10,992 nucleotides of DNA from the NCBI GenBank assembly GCA_002449555.1, contig DJXA01000123.1, positions 524 to 11,515 of the forward strand, given 5' to 3'. Under the pieces are notes generated by a model. The model ran no database searches. It was not told the DNA's origin and saw only the letters and a list, made by a program, of their open reading frames with translations. Origin of the DNA: Atopobiaceae bacterium UBA7016. Lineage in GTDB: Bacteria; Actinomycetota; Coriobacteriia; Coriobacteriales; Atopobiaceae. The first letter of the stretch is position 1; every line of letters begins with the position of its first letter. Shown piece by piece: positions 5,821 to 10,780 of this stretch. Made by a program: the position numbers and the translations under genes.

Positions 5821-6042
5821 ATGGACGAGAGAAAGGCCATCGTGCCCATCGTGGCGTACAGCGCGGCCCAGGTGGCGTGCTTGGTCGGCTACTCGGAGCA
5901 CACCATCAACGCCGAGGCGAGGGCGGGGAGGCTCAGGAGCTTCCTGCCCAACGGCACCAAGAAGGGGCGCGTCTTCCTCGGCAGCTGGGTGCTGGACTGG
6001 CTCGAGAGCGGCGCGCAGGGCGGGCCGCAGAGGGGAGAGTGA
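5821..6042 (+). CDS. MerR/excisionase-type HTH protein, 73 aa
   Basis: Residues about 12-62 match the winged-helix HTH of the HTH_17/excisionase type: YSAAQVACLVGYSEHTINAE (recognition region), ARAGRLRSF, then a basic wing (GTKKGRVF) and a WVLDWLES helix. Proteins of this kind bind short repeats in DNA, as phage excisionases or small transcription regulators do. ATG 5821 is preceded by AAGGA. It opens a run of genes with 1-4-base spacing. Being far from int and in the early operon, it may be the Xis equivalent, switched on only during lytic growth, or an early regulator acting on the hairpin block just upstream. The family call is good; the role is inference. Confidence 0.8.
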   Translation: MDERKAIVPIVAYSAAQVACLVGYSEHTINAEARAGRLRSFLPNGTKKGRVFLGSWVLDWLESGAQGGPQRGE

Positions 6043-6043
6043 C

Positions 6044-6160
6044 ATGTTCAAGGAATTCACGTGGCGGGACGTTCTCTACCCGTCGCTCGTGTCGGGCGGG
6101 CTGCTCGCGGCCTGCTGGCTCACATGCTGGCTGGTCTCGCTTTCGGTGGGTGCGCTGTGA
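6044..6160 (+). CDS. 38-aa single-span membrane peptide
   Basis: The start ATG at 6044 is one base after the previous stop (TGACATG), with GGGGAG as SD; it stops at TGA 6160. The peptide begins with a short charged stretch (MFKEFTWRDV) followed by about 25 hydrophobic residues (LYPSLVSGGLLAACWLTCWL and SLSVGAL), enough for one membrane helix, with two cysteines and three tryptophans. The charge pattern predicts no cleavable signal. It is too short for a typical holin and lies in the early region, so it could be a small membrane modulator or an exclusion-type peptide. Coding status is supported by SD, spacing and a GTGA overlap with the next gene; function unknown. Confidence 0.6.
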   Translation: MFKEFTWRDVLYPSLVSGGLLAACWLTCWLVSLSVGAL

Positions 6161-6333
6161 TCGCCCCGCGGCACGCCCGCCGCTTCTCGGACGAGACGTT
6201 CGAGCGCATGGCGGCGATGAGGGCGAAGAACTACTCGTGGCGGTTCGTCGCGCACTTCTTCAACTACGAGAGCGAGAGGGACTGCCGCAGGGACTTTCGG
6301 GAGTGGCAACGCAGGAAGGAGAAGCGGGCATGA
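6157..6333 (+). CDS. Small basic hypothetical protein, 58 aa
   Basis: A GTG start (6157) overlaps the TGA of the membrane-peptide gene (GTGA), with GGTGGG upstream as SD; the stop overlaps the next ATG (ATGA). The sequence is rich in Arg/Lys with a helical centre (RFSDETFERMAAMRAKNYSW) and the stretch FVAHFFNYESERDCRRDFREWQRRKEKR, which looks like a homeodomain-like or HTH fragment that would bind nucleic acid. I do not recognise a named family. An internal ATG at 6208 is the alternative start, but it lacks the coupling seen at the GTG. Confidence 0.65.
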   Translation: MIAPRHARRFSDETFERMAAMRAKNYSWRFVAHFFNYESERDCRRDFREWQRRKEKRA

Positions 6334-6824
6334 CGAACAGGGCGGGCCACGACGGCACGGACTTCGAGACGGGCGTGCGCAACTACCTCGCCAACGTCGC
6401 GGGCATCGAGGTGCGCCGCGAGCCGAAGCACGGGGCCAAGGACCAGGGCGACCTGCACGCGATCGTCCACCACGACCTCGTGGCCATCGAGTGCAAGCGC
6501 GTCGAGCGCGTCACGCCCAAGCTGCTGGCGAGCTACAAGCTCCAGGCGACGGTCGAGGCGCACAACGCCGGCGCCAAGTACGGGGTCCTGGTCATGTGGC
6601 GCAAGGGCAAGGGCTTCCGCTGGGACGCGAGCCCCGCGGGCCAGAGGGCCAAGAGCTTCGGCGAGAACGTCGTGTGGCTCACGGTCGAGTCGCTGCTGAT
6701 GATGAGCGGCGCGACGGGCAGCATCGACATCGAGGAGCACGTGGCCGAGACGTGGGTCTCCATGGACCTCGCCGACGCAGCGCTGCTCATGAGGGACTGG
6801 GACGTCTATGAGCTGGGAGAATAG
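6330..6824 (+). CDS. PD-(D/E)XK nuclease, Holliday-junction-resolvase-like, 164 aa
   Basis: The N-terminal half shows the order of a PD-(D/E)XK resolvase: Glu13 in a helix (GTDFETGVRNYL), the catalytic Asp41 (KDQGDLHAI), and Glu54-x-Lys56 (VAIECKRVER), followed by a helix and the strand GAKYGVLVMWRKGKG. This matches the layout of phage Holliday-junction resolvases of actinobacteriophages, which cut branched DNA during replication and recombination. Residues after about 110 (WLTVESLLMM onward) are an extra acidic helical part. ATG 6330 overlaps the preceding stop and has GGAAGGAG as SD. With the downstream Sak4-like ATPase and ssDNA-binding protein it forms a recombination set. A restriction-type endonuclease of the same fold is possible but less likely. 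Confidence 0.8.
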   Translation: MTNRAGHDGTDFETGVRNYLANVAGIEVRREPKHGAKDQGDLHAIVHHDLVAIECKRVERVTPKLLASYKLQATVEAHNAGAKYGVLVMWRKGKGFRWDASPAGQRAKSFGENVVWLTVESLLMMSGATGSIDIEEHVAETWVSMDLADAALLMRDWDVYELGE

Positions 6825-7083
6825 CGAGACGCGCGACGTGCTCTGGGGCGCCCGCAGGTGCGTGCTCACCGCGTCCAGCGCCGTCGAGGTGCGCATGGAC
6901 CAGATGGACCCCACGGGCCAAGAGCGGATCCAGCCCGACTACGACGCGTCGACGCAGCTGTCGTTCCTCTACGAGGTGGGGCACCTGCTGGCGAGGGCTA
7001 ACGAGGCGCTGCGCGAGGTGCAGCGGCGCATGGAGGTGGCCGATGGCGAAGGGGATGTCCCCGTGGTGCCCGATGACGCGTGA
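6808..7083 (+). CDS. Hypothetical protein, 91 aa
   Basis: It starts at ATG 6808 inside the last 17 bases of the nuclease gene in another frame, with a GGGA-rich upstream region. The protein is acidic, with one predicted long helix in the second half (QLSFLYEVGHLLARANEALR) that could form a coiled coil or dimer, and a disordered end (ADGEGDVPVVPDDA). No known domain is seen. Its codon use (GC-rich third positions) is like that of its neighbours. It overlaps the next gene by 41 bases, an unusually long overlap that implies both frames are constrained. Confidence 0.65.
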   Translation: MSWENSETRDVLWGARRCVLTASSAVEVRMDQMDPTGQERIQPDYDASTQLSFLYEVGHLLARANEALREVQRRMEVADGEGDVPVVPDDA

Positions 7084-7246
7084 GGAGTGCATGGGCGCCG
7101 CGTGCGCGTGGAGCGTGCGCAGGGACGACGGCCAAGGCGGCTGGGAGTTCGTCTGCGCCATGGCCGCCGCCCCGATCTACGGGCGCGGGCTCGCCGTGGT
7201 CGACAGGCGCGACCGTGACAGCCCCGGGAAGGTGGGCCGCACGTGA
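7043..7246 (+). CDS. Small cysteine-motif phage protein, 67 aa
   Basis: ATG 7043 is preceded by GGAGG at six bases, inside the 3' end of the previous gene. The protein has four spaced cysteines: C9 (WCPM), C16 (EECMG), C21 (ACAWSV) and C38 (FVCAMA), a pattern C-x6-C-x4-C-x16-C suited to binding zinc or an iron-sulfur cluster. Small proteins of the form CP....EC.G..CAW....CA.A recur in phage early regions, by recollection. The C-terminal 25 residues look disordered and basic. The stop (TGA 7246) overlaps the GTG start of the next gene. Function unknown; the metal-binding idea is inference. Confidence 0.65.
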   Translation: MAKGMSPWCPMTREECMGAACAWSVRRDDGQGGWEFVCAMAAAPIYGRGLAVVDRRDRDSPGKVGRT

Positions 7247-7599
7247 GCATCAGGGAGGACATCGAGCGGGCCATCGCCGAGGAGAGGAGGCGCTTCGGCG
7301 CCCTCGAGCCGTGGTGGGTCGTGTTCGACGGAGCGGCCGATGCGCTGTGGTGCTCGACGCCCGAGGGCGGCGACGGCTACGACGTGCTCGCCGTGGCGCG
7401 GACGCTCTACTACAACCGGGCGCGGTTCGTGACCGTGGCCTCCACCGACCCCGCGCTCGTGCGGCTCGACCTCAGGGACGTGCGCGAGCACCTCGCCGTG
7501 GCCGAGTCCGACATGGGCCGCGTCATGGCCGCGGTCAGGAGGTCGGGCCTCCACGGGCACTACCGTAAGGCGGGCACCGACAGGGAGTACGCGTTTTAG
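7243..7599 (+). CDS. Hypothetical protein, 118 aa
   Basis: GTG 7243 overlaps the previous TGA (GTGA), with GGGAAGG upstream. The N-terminus is a charged amphipathic helix (REDIERAIAEERRRFG), followed by a mixed alpha/beta region (WWVVFDGAADALWC, DVLAVARTLYYNRARFVTVA) and a C-terminal helix and basic tail. The region VLAVARTLYY could be a small nucleotide- or protein-binding fold, but no motif supports a specific claim. It is the last gene before the 123-nt gap holding the tRNA-like RNA; its stop TAG (7597-7599) lies seven bases before that element. Confidence 0.7.
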   Translation: MSIREDIERAIAEERRRFGALEPWWVVFDGAADALWCSTPEGGDGYDVLAVARTLYYNRARFVTVASTDPALVRLDLRDVREHLAVAESDMGRVMAAVRRSGLHGHYRKAGTDREYAF

Positions 7600-7605
7600 A
7601 CAGAC

Positions 7606-7701
7606 GCCGCGCACCGGGTGGAAAGGGAGAGGCGGTTCGACTCCGCGAAAGACTTCGGTGAGCTAGCTAAGGCAGGGTTCGAGTCCCTGGGCGCGGCACC
7701 A
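7606..7701 (+). ncRNA. Candidate tRNA-like RNA with two T-loop hairpins
   Basis: A perfect 7-bp stem, GCCGCGC (7606-7612) with GCGCGGC (7691-7697), closes the element and is followed directly by A-CCA (7698-7701), exactly like a tRNA acceptor end. Inside are two hairpins whose 7-nt loops both fit the T-loop rule TTCRANY: GCGG-TTCGACT-CCGC (7632-7646) and CAGGG-TTCGAGT-CCCTG (7673-7689), each with a G-C closing pair. The second is positioned as a T-arm, one extra base (7690) before the acceptor strand. At 92 nt plus ACCA it has the length of a long-variable-arm tRNA, and the first loop could read as anticodon CGA (Ser). However, position 37 would be C and no D-arm is evident. It may be a degenerate or unusual tRNA, a tRNA mimic or another structured RNA. 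Confidence 0.6.
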
Positions 7702-7722
7702 ATTCACAGAGAGGAGCGCACC

Positions 7723-8388
7723 ATGGGAAACCTCATCATGGTGCTGGGCAAGAGCGGCAGCGGCAAGTCCACGTCGCTGCGCAACTTCAGGCCAGACGAG
7801 GTGGGCGTGTTCAGCGTGGCGGGCAAGCGCCTGCCGTTCCGCAGCGAGCTGCCCATCGTGCAGCACGCGGGCTACCAGCGCATCGGCGAGATCCTCGCCG
7901 CCAACAGGAGGCGCTGCTACGTCGTGGACGACGCGACCTACCTCATGCAGCTGGACAACTTCGCGCGGGCCAAGGAGACCGGCTACGGAAAGTTCACGGA
8001 CATGGCCGTGGCGTTCCAGCAGCTGCTCCAGCGGGCCGCGTGGACGGACGAGGACACCAACGTGTTCTTCCTCATGCACCCCGACGTCGACGACATGGGC
8101 CGCGAGAAGCCCAAGACCATCGGCAAGATGCTCGACGAGAAGCTGTGCGTCGAGGGCCTGTTCCCCATCGTCATAGACGCCCGCGTGGCGCAGGGCGAGG
8201 ACGGCAGGCCACGGCACGTGTTCGTCACCGAGAACGACGGCACGAACCTCGCCAAGGCGCCCATCGACATGCTGCCGCCGACGATGGACAACGACCTGCG
8301 CGAGGTGGACGGGCTCATCCGCGAGTACTGGGGGATGAAGCCGATCGTGGACGCGCCGACAGAGAAGGGGGAAGCGAATGAGGCTTAG
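7723..8388 (+). CDS. RecA-fold ATPase, Sak4-like annealing/recombination protein, 221 aa
   Basis: The Walker A motif is GKSGSGKST (9-17) right at the N-terminus, and Walker B is CYVVDDAT (65-72) with Asp69/Asp70; a later strand VFFLMHP (114-120) with His119 could act as a sensor. The single compact ATPase domain of about 220 residues fits the phage Sak4-like group of RecA-core proteins that promote single-strand annealing. It is often encoded beside an SSB, as here. ATG 7723 is chosen for GAGGAG six bases upstream and because Walker A then starts at residue 9. The frame is open leftward to a GTG at 7618, but that stretch is the structured RNA. The C-terminal tail (TEKGEANEA) is acidic. Other phage AAA ATPases are possible; Sak4 is the best fit by context. 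Confidence 0.8.
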   Translation: MGNLIMVLGKSGSGKSTSLRNFRPDEVGVFSVAGKRLPFRSELPIVQHAGYQRIGEILAANRRRCYVVDDATYLMQLDNFARAKETGYGKFTDMAVAFQQLLQRAAWTDEDTNVFFLMHPDVDDMGREKPKTIGKMLDEKLCVEGLFPIVIDARVAQGEDGRPRHVFVTENDGTNLAKAPIDMLPPTMDNDLREVDGLIREYWGMKPIVDAPTEKGEANEA

Positions 8389-8554
8389 CGACCTGCGCGG
8401 CTTCGCCAAGCGCATGGGCGGCGACGTGCCGCTCGTGGTGGAGCTGACGCACGTGGACGGCAACAAGGAGCGCGTGGCCGTGGAGCGGCTCATGGCCGAG
8501 CGCACGCAGGAGGGCGAGACGCTGGTGCTCGCCATCGACAAGGAGGAGGAATAG
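8378..8554 (+). CDS. Small hypothetical protein, 58 aa
   Basis: ATG 8378 lies 11 bases inside the end of the ATPase gene, with GAAGGGGG as SD, and the gene ends four bases before the next ATG. The protein reads as an N-terminal basic helix (MRLSDLRGFAKRMGGD), a strand (VPLVVELTHV), a second helix around VERLMAERTQ and a strand (ETLVLAID) with an acidic end (KEEE). This is a small alpha/beta design with no named family I recognise. Its placement between an annealing ATPase and an ssDNA-binding protein suggests an accessory of that module. Confidence 0.75.
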   Translation: MRLSDLRGFAKRMGGDVPLVVELTHVDGNKERVAVERLMAERTQEGETLVLAIDKEEE

Positions 8555-8557
8555 GCA

Positions 8558-9196
8558 ATGGCAGGACTCATGGACAGGCTCATGGGAGTGCAGGAGAGCG
8601 CGGGCAGCGGCTCGTTCGACATCGAGCCCGGCGCGTACAAGCTGGTCATCACGAAGGCCGAGCCCATGCACAACCAGGAGTACGTGCGCATCTACTGGGA
8701 CGTCGCCGAGGGCGAGCGCAAGGGCACCTACGAGAACAGCCAGTACCCGCCCACGGACGTGCTGAGCTGGAAGGAGGCCGCGCTGGGCATGCTCAAGGGC
8801 AAGCTTCACCGCCTTCAGGAGTGCAATCCGCAGCGGCTCCACGCCCAGCTCGCGGCGGACGGCTCTTTCGCGGGCGTGCCCGAGTTCGCGCAGGCGGTCG
8901 ACGCGCGCGGCGAGTTCGGCTTCCTCGTCGGGTGCCGCTTCGGCGCCGTGGTGCGGCGCAGGCTCTACACGGCGGGGCCGAACAGCAAGAACCCCGGCGC
9001 CGACCGCACCGCCATCGAGGTGGCGCGCTACCTCAGCCCGCAGGAGTTCGCCGACCACGACTGGCCCGACAGCCTCCTCGCCGACCGCGACCAGCGCGAC
9101 AAGTCCGCGCAGGCGCCGCAGGAGCACGTCGTGCCGCCCGCGTACGCCCAGCAGCAGGCGTCGGTGCTCGTCTACGACGAGGACGTGCCGTTCTAG
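8558..9196 (+). CDS. DUF669/SSB-like ssDNA-binding protein, 212 aa
   Basis: The N-terminal part has the shape of the DUF669-type phage protein: a short helix (MAGLMDRLMGV), a flexible stretch, then beta-rich segments (GAYKLVITKAEP, EYVRIYWDVAEG) typical of an OB-like fold, a helical middle, and a second beta block (EFGFLVGCRFGAVVRRRLYTA). The last six residues are DEDVPF, the acidic tip by which bacterial SSB proteins recruit repair and replication partners. The linker before it is Gln/Ala/Pro-rich (PPAYAQQQAS), also as in SSB. The SD AAGGAGGAGG lies before ATG 8558. It probably coats ssDNA for the Sak4-like ATPase and the helicase. The tail is direct evidence; the family name is from memory of such proteins. 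Confidence 0.8.
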   Translation: MAGLMDRLMGVQESAGSGSFDIEPGAYKLVITKAEPMHNQEYVRIYWDVAEGERKGTYENSQYPPTDVLSWKEAALGMLKGKLHRLQECNPQRLHAQLAADGSFAGVPEFAQAVDARGEFGFLVGCRFGAVVRRRLYTAGPNSKNPGADRTAIEVARYLSPQEFADHDWPDSLLADRDQRDKSAQAPQEHVVPPAYAQQQASVLVYDEDVPF

Positions 9197-9221
9197 GGCG
9201 GAGCGACGGGGAGGCCATGTC

Positions 9222-9241
9222 GGGGGCGCTTCGGCGCCCCC
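9222..9241 (+). other. UUCG hairpin between SSB-like and DUF6291-like genes
   Basis: GGGGGCGC and GCGCCCCC flank TTCG, a perfect 8-bp stem with the very stable UUCG tetraloop, in the 71-nt gap before the replication protein gene. Only two T follow, so it is not a standard terminator. It could set the relative mRNA level of the upstream genes by blocking 3'-end decay or by pausing polymerase. Confidence 0.6.
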
Positions 9242-9267
9242 TTCGCACGAAAGCGAGGTGAAAGCTC

Positions 9268-9780
9268 GTGGCGCAGAGCGACCGCTTCTACTTCTGGCGC
9301 GGCTACTACGACGCGCTCAAGATGCTGCCGACGGCAGAGCAGCGCGACGCGCTCGTGATGGGCATCTGCTCCTACGCGTTCGACGGCGAGGAGCCCGACT
9401 TCTCGGGCGACGCCGCGCTGGCGATAGGGTGGGCCATCCTCCGCGACCAGGTGCGCGAGAGCGTCGAGATCGGGCGCGACGCGAGCCGCCGCGGGTCGAT
9501 GGGCGGCAGGCCGAGGAAGGCCGAAAAAACCTCTGCTAAAAGCAGAGCTAAAACCTCAGCTTTAAGCAGTGCTAAAAGCTCCGTTAAAAGCTCTGCTGAA
9601 AGCGAAGGGAAGGGAACTGACTGGAAGGGAAGTGACCTAGACTCCGCTTCCGCGGAGTCGGGCGCTGCGGCCCCGCCTGACGGCGGGCCGCGCGCCGAGT
9701 GCGGGACCGTGAACCCAGACGGCACCATCACCGCGCCCAACGGGCTGCGGATGCCGCCCAAGCCCGACGGGTGGGAGTGA
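9268..9780 (+). CDS. DUF6291-like phage replication protein, 170 aa
   Basis: The N-terminal domain (residues 1-70: FYFWRGYYDALKMLPTAEQR, CSYAFDGEEPDFSGDAALAI, VRESVEIGRD) matches the DUF6291-type domain seen in phage replication or replisome-organiser proteins. It is followed by the usual basic GSMGGRPRKAEK segment (76-87). A low-complexity Ser/Ala/Lys linker (88-132) is encoded by the 12-bp repeats described separately, and the C-terminal end (NPDGTITAPNGLRMPPKPDG) is short. GTG 9268 uses a GAGGTGA SD. The TGA overlaps the helicase ATG (TGATG), so initiator and helicase are made together. The likely role is to bind origin repeats and load the helicase, as lambda O does. The domain name is by recollection; the role is inference. 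Confidence 0.75.
   Translation: MAQSDRFYFWRGYYDALKMLPTAEQRDALVMGICSYAFDGEEPDFSGDAALAIGWAILRDQVRESVEIGRDASRRGSMGGRPRKAEKTSAKSRAKTSALSSAKSSVKSSAESEGKGTDWKGSDLDSASAESGAAAPPDGGPRAECGTVNPDGTITAPNGLRMPPKPDGWE
9522..9605 (+). repeat. Seven 12-bp iteron-like repeats inside the replication gene
   Basis: Units start exactly every 12 bp at 9522, 9534, 9546, 9558, 9570, 9582 and 9594; the consensus is TGCTAAAAGCTC. The clearest are TGCTAAAAGCAG, TGCTAAAAGCTC and CGTTAAAAGCTC; the first (CGAAAAAACCTC) and third are degenerate. The tract is A-rich in a strongly GC-rich setting and encodes a four-residue protein repeat (SAKS, RAKT, SALS, SAKS, SVKS, SAES). Its first half also folds as CTCTGCT-AAA-AGCAGAG (9531-9547). 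Phage origins of the lambda type lie as iterons inside the initiator gene, so a replication origin is the leading interpretation. Confidence 0.65.
9640..9691 (+). other. Two strong hairpins beside the iterons
   Basis: GACTCCGC-TTCC-GCGGAGTC (9640-9659) is a perfect 8-bp stem. Eight bases later GCGGCCCCGCC (9667-9677) pairs with GGCGGGCCGC (9682-9691) in 10 bp with one bulged C around a TGAC loop. Upstream, a GGAAGGGAA motif recurs within 9605-9633, followed by CTGAC and GTGAC respectively. Adjacent hairpins next to an AT-rich iteron tract are a common origin layout (primosome or helicase loading), though GC-rich coding DNA forms hairpins easily. Confidence 0.5.
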
Positions 9781-10745
9781 TGGGCGTCGAGTGGGGCGCC
9801 CTGTGGGGCTGCGACCGCCCCGACGGCGAGCTCGCGCTGAACGCCTACCTCGACATGCCCGAGCCCGTGCCCACGGGCGTGCCCAAGCTCGACCAGCTGC
9901 TCGGCGGCGGCATGACGCGCGGCGTCACCGTCGTGGGCGGGGCGTCGAGCGCGGGCAAGACCGTGCTGGCGTGCCAGGCGGCGGCCATGATGTGCGCGCG
10001 CGGGCAGAGGGTGGTCTACGCGAGCTACGAGACGGCGTGGGAGGTCGTGCAGCTCAGGTGCGCGAGCGCGTGGTCGCTGACGGCACAGGACAGCGTGCCG
10101 GGCGCCGAGTTCTTCGCGTGGTCGAGCGTGGTCAACGGCGCCTACCGCGCGCAGCAGGAGAGGTATAGAGGGCTCTCGCGGCAGGAGATGTCGCGCTACC
10201 TCGTGGGCTCGGCGATGGACCCCGTCGCCCGCACCCTGACGCTGTGGGACGAGGGCCCCGGGCGCAACCTCGCCGTGCTCACGGGCGGCTGGGACGTGCA
10301 CGAGCTGTGCGAGGCGATGTCGAACGTCGAGGGCCAGAGGCCCGTGCTGGTGGTCGACTACATACAGATCGTGCCCACGGGCGCCAAGGGCAGGCAGGAG
10401 GACAACGAGCGCGTGACCGAGGTCATGGCTGCGCTCAGGCAGTACTCGTACTCGCCGAGCGGCGGCAACGTGCTCGCCATCAGCAGCCTGCGCAAGCTCA
10501 GCGCGGGCGACCAGAAGGACAGCCCGACGATGGACTGGTTCCGCGGCTCGAACCACGTCGGCTACGACGCCGAGCAGGCGGTCATCCTCACCGTCGACTA
10601 CGAGAAGCGCGACGGGCGCATGGTGCCGTGCGTGGCGGCCGACGGCTCGACGGAGGGCCGCATGACCGTCGTGAAGAACAGGACGGGCGCCACGGGCACC
10701 AGCATCCCCACGCTGCTGTACGGCTGGTGCTCGACGATCGTCTGA
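9780..10745 (+). CDS. DnaB-type replicative helicase (RecA-like SF4), 321 aa
   Basis: The motifs match the C-terminal ATPase of DnaB: Walker A GGASSAGKT (53-61), the SYET segment (82-85, where DnaB has SLEM) carrying the catalytic Glu84, Walker B PVLVVDYIQIV (188-198), an ISSLRK segment (235-239), the FRGSNHVGYDAEQAVIL motif (254-270, like GS..IEQDAD) and the near-diagnostic VVKNRTGATGT (298-308, cf. KNRNGPTG). Only about 50 residues precede Walker A, so the N-terminal primase-binding domain of full-length DnaB is missing. ATG 9780 overlaps the replication protein stop (TGATG) with GGTGGGAG as SD. It unwinds DNA at the phage fork, presumably loaded by the DUF6291-like protein. A recombination ATPase such as a RadA/KaiC relative is less likely given the KNRTGATG motif. 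Confidence 0.9.
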   Translation: MGVEWGALWGCDRPDGELALNAYLDMPEPVPTGVPKLDQLLGGGMTRGVTVVGGASSAGKTVLACQAAAMMCARGQRVVYASYETAWEVVQLRCASAWSLTAQDSVPGAEFFAWSSVVNGAYRAQQERYRGLSRQEMSRYLVGSAMDPVARTLTLWDEGPGRNLAVLTGGWDVHELCEAMSNVEGQRPVLVVDYIQIVPTGAKGRQEDNERVTEVMAALRQYSYSPSGGNVLAISSLRKLSAGDQKDSPTMDWFRGSNHVGYDAEQAVILTVDYEKRDGRMVPCVAADGSTEGRMTVVKNRTGATGTSIPTLLYGWCSTIV

Positions 10746-10780
10746 GACAAGAACAACGGACAACCGAATAGGAGGTCCAG

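Noticed and set aside
4726..6060. Long leftward open frame (444 codons) opposite the ParB-like pair
   Set aside because: It runs antisense to well-supported genes, is rich in Arg/Val/Leu as expected for a GC-rich shadow frame, and has no domain. Only the SD-like site near 5733 is noted in the findings.
5646..6329. Open frame upstream of the nuclease gene, in frame with it
   Set aside because: The nuclease start at 6330 has an SD and an overlap with the previous stop; the upstream stretch is low-complexity and overlaps three better-supported small genes.
7606..7701. An ordinary serine tRNA (anticodon CGA)
   Set aside because: No D-arm, an extra base before the acceptor strand, a pyrimidine at position 37 and a T-loop sequence in the anticodon place. 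Kept as tRNA-like only.
7618..7722. N-terminal extension of the Sak4-like ATPase from GTG 7618
   Set aside because: ATG 7723 has a good SD and puts Walker A at residue 9; the upstream DNA forms the tRNA-like fold.
9522..9605. CRISPR array or simple satellite
   Set aside because: Units are 12 bp with no spacers and lie in frame inside a gene.
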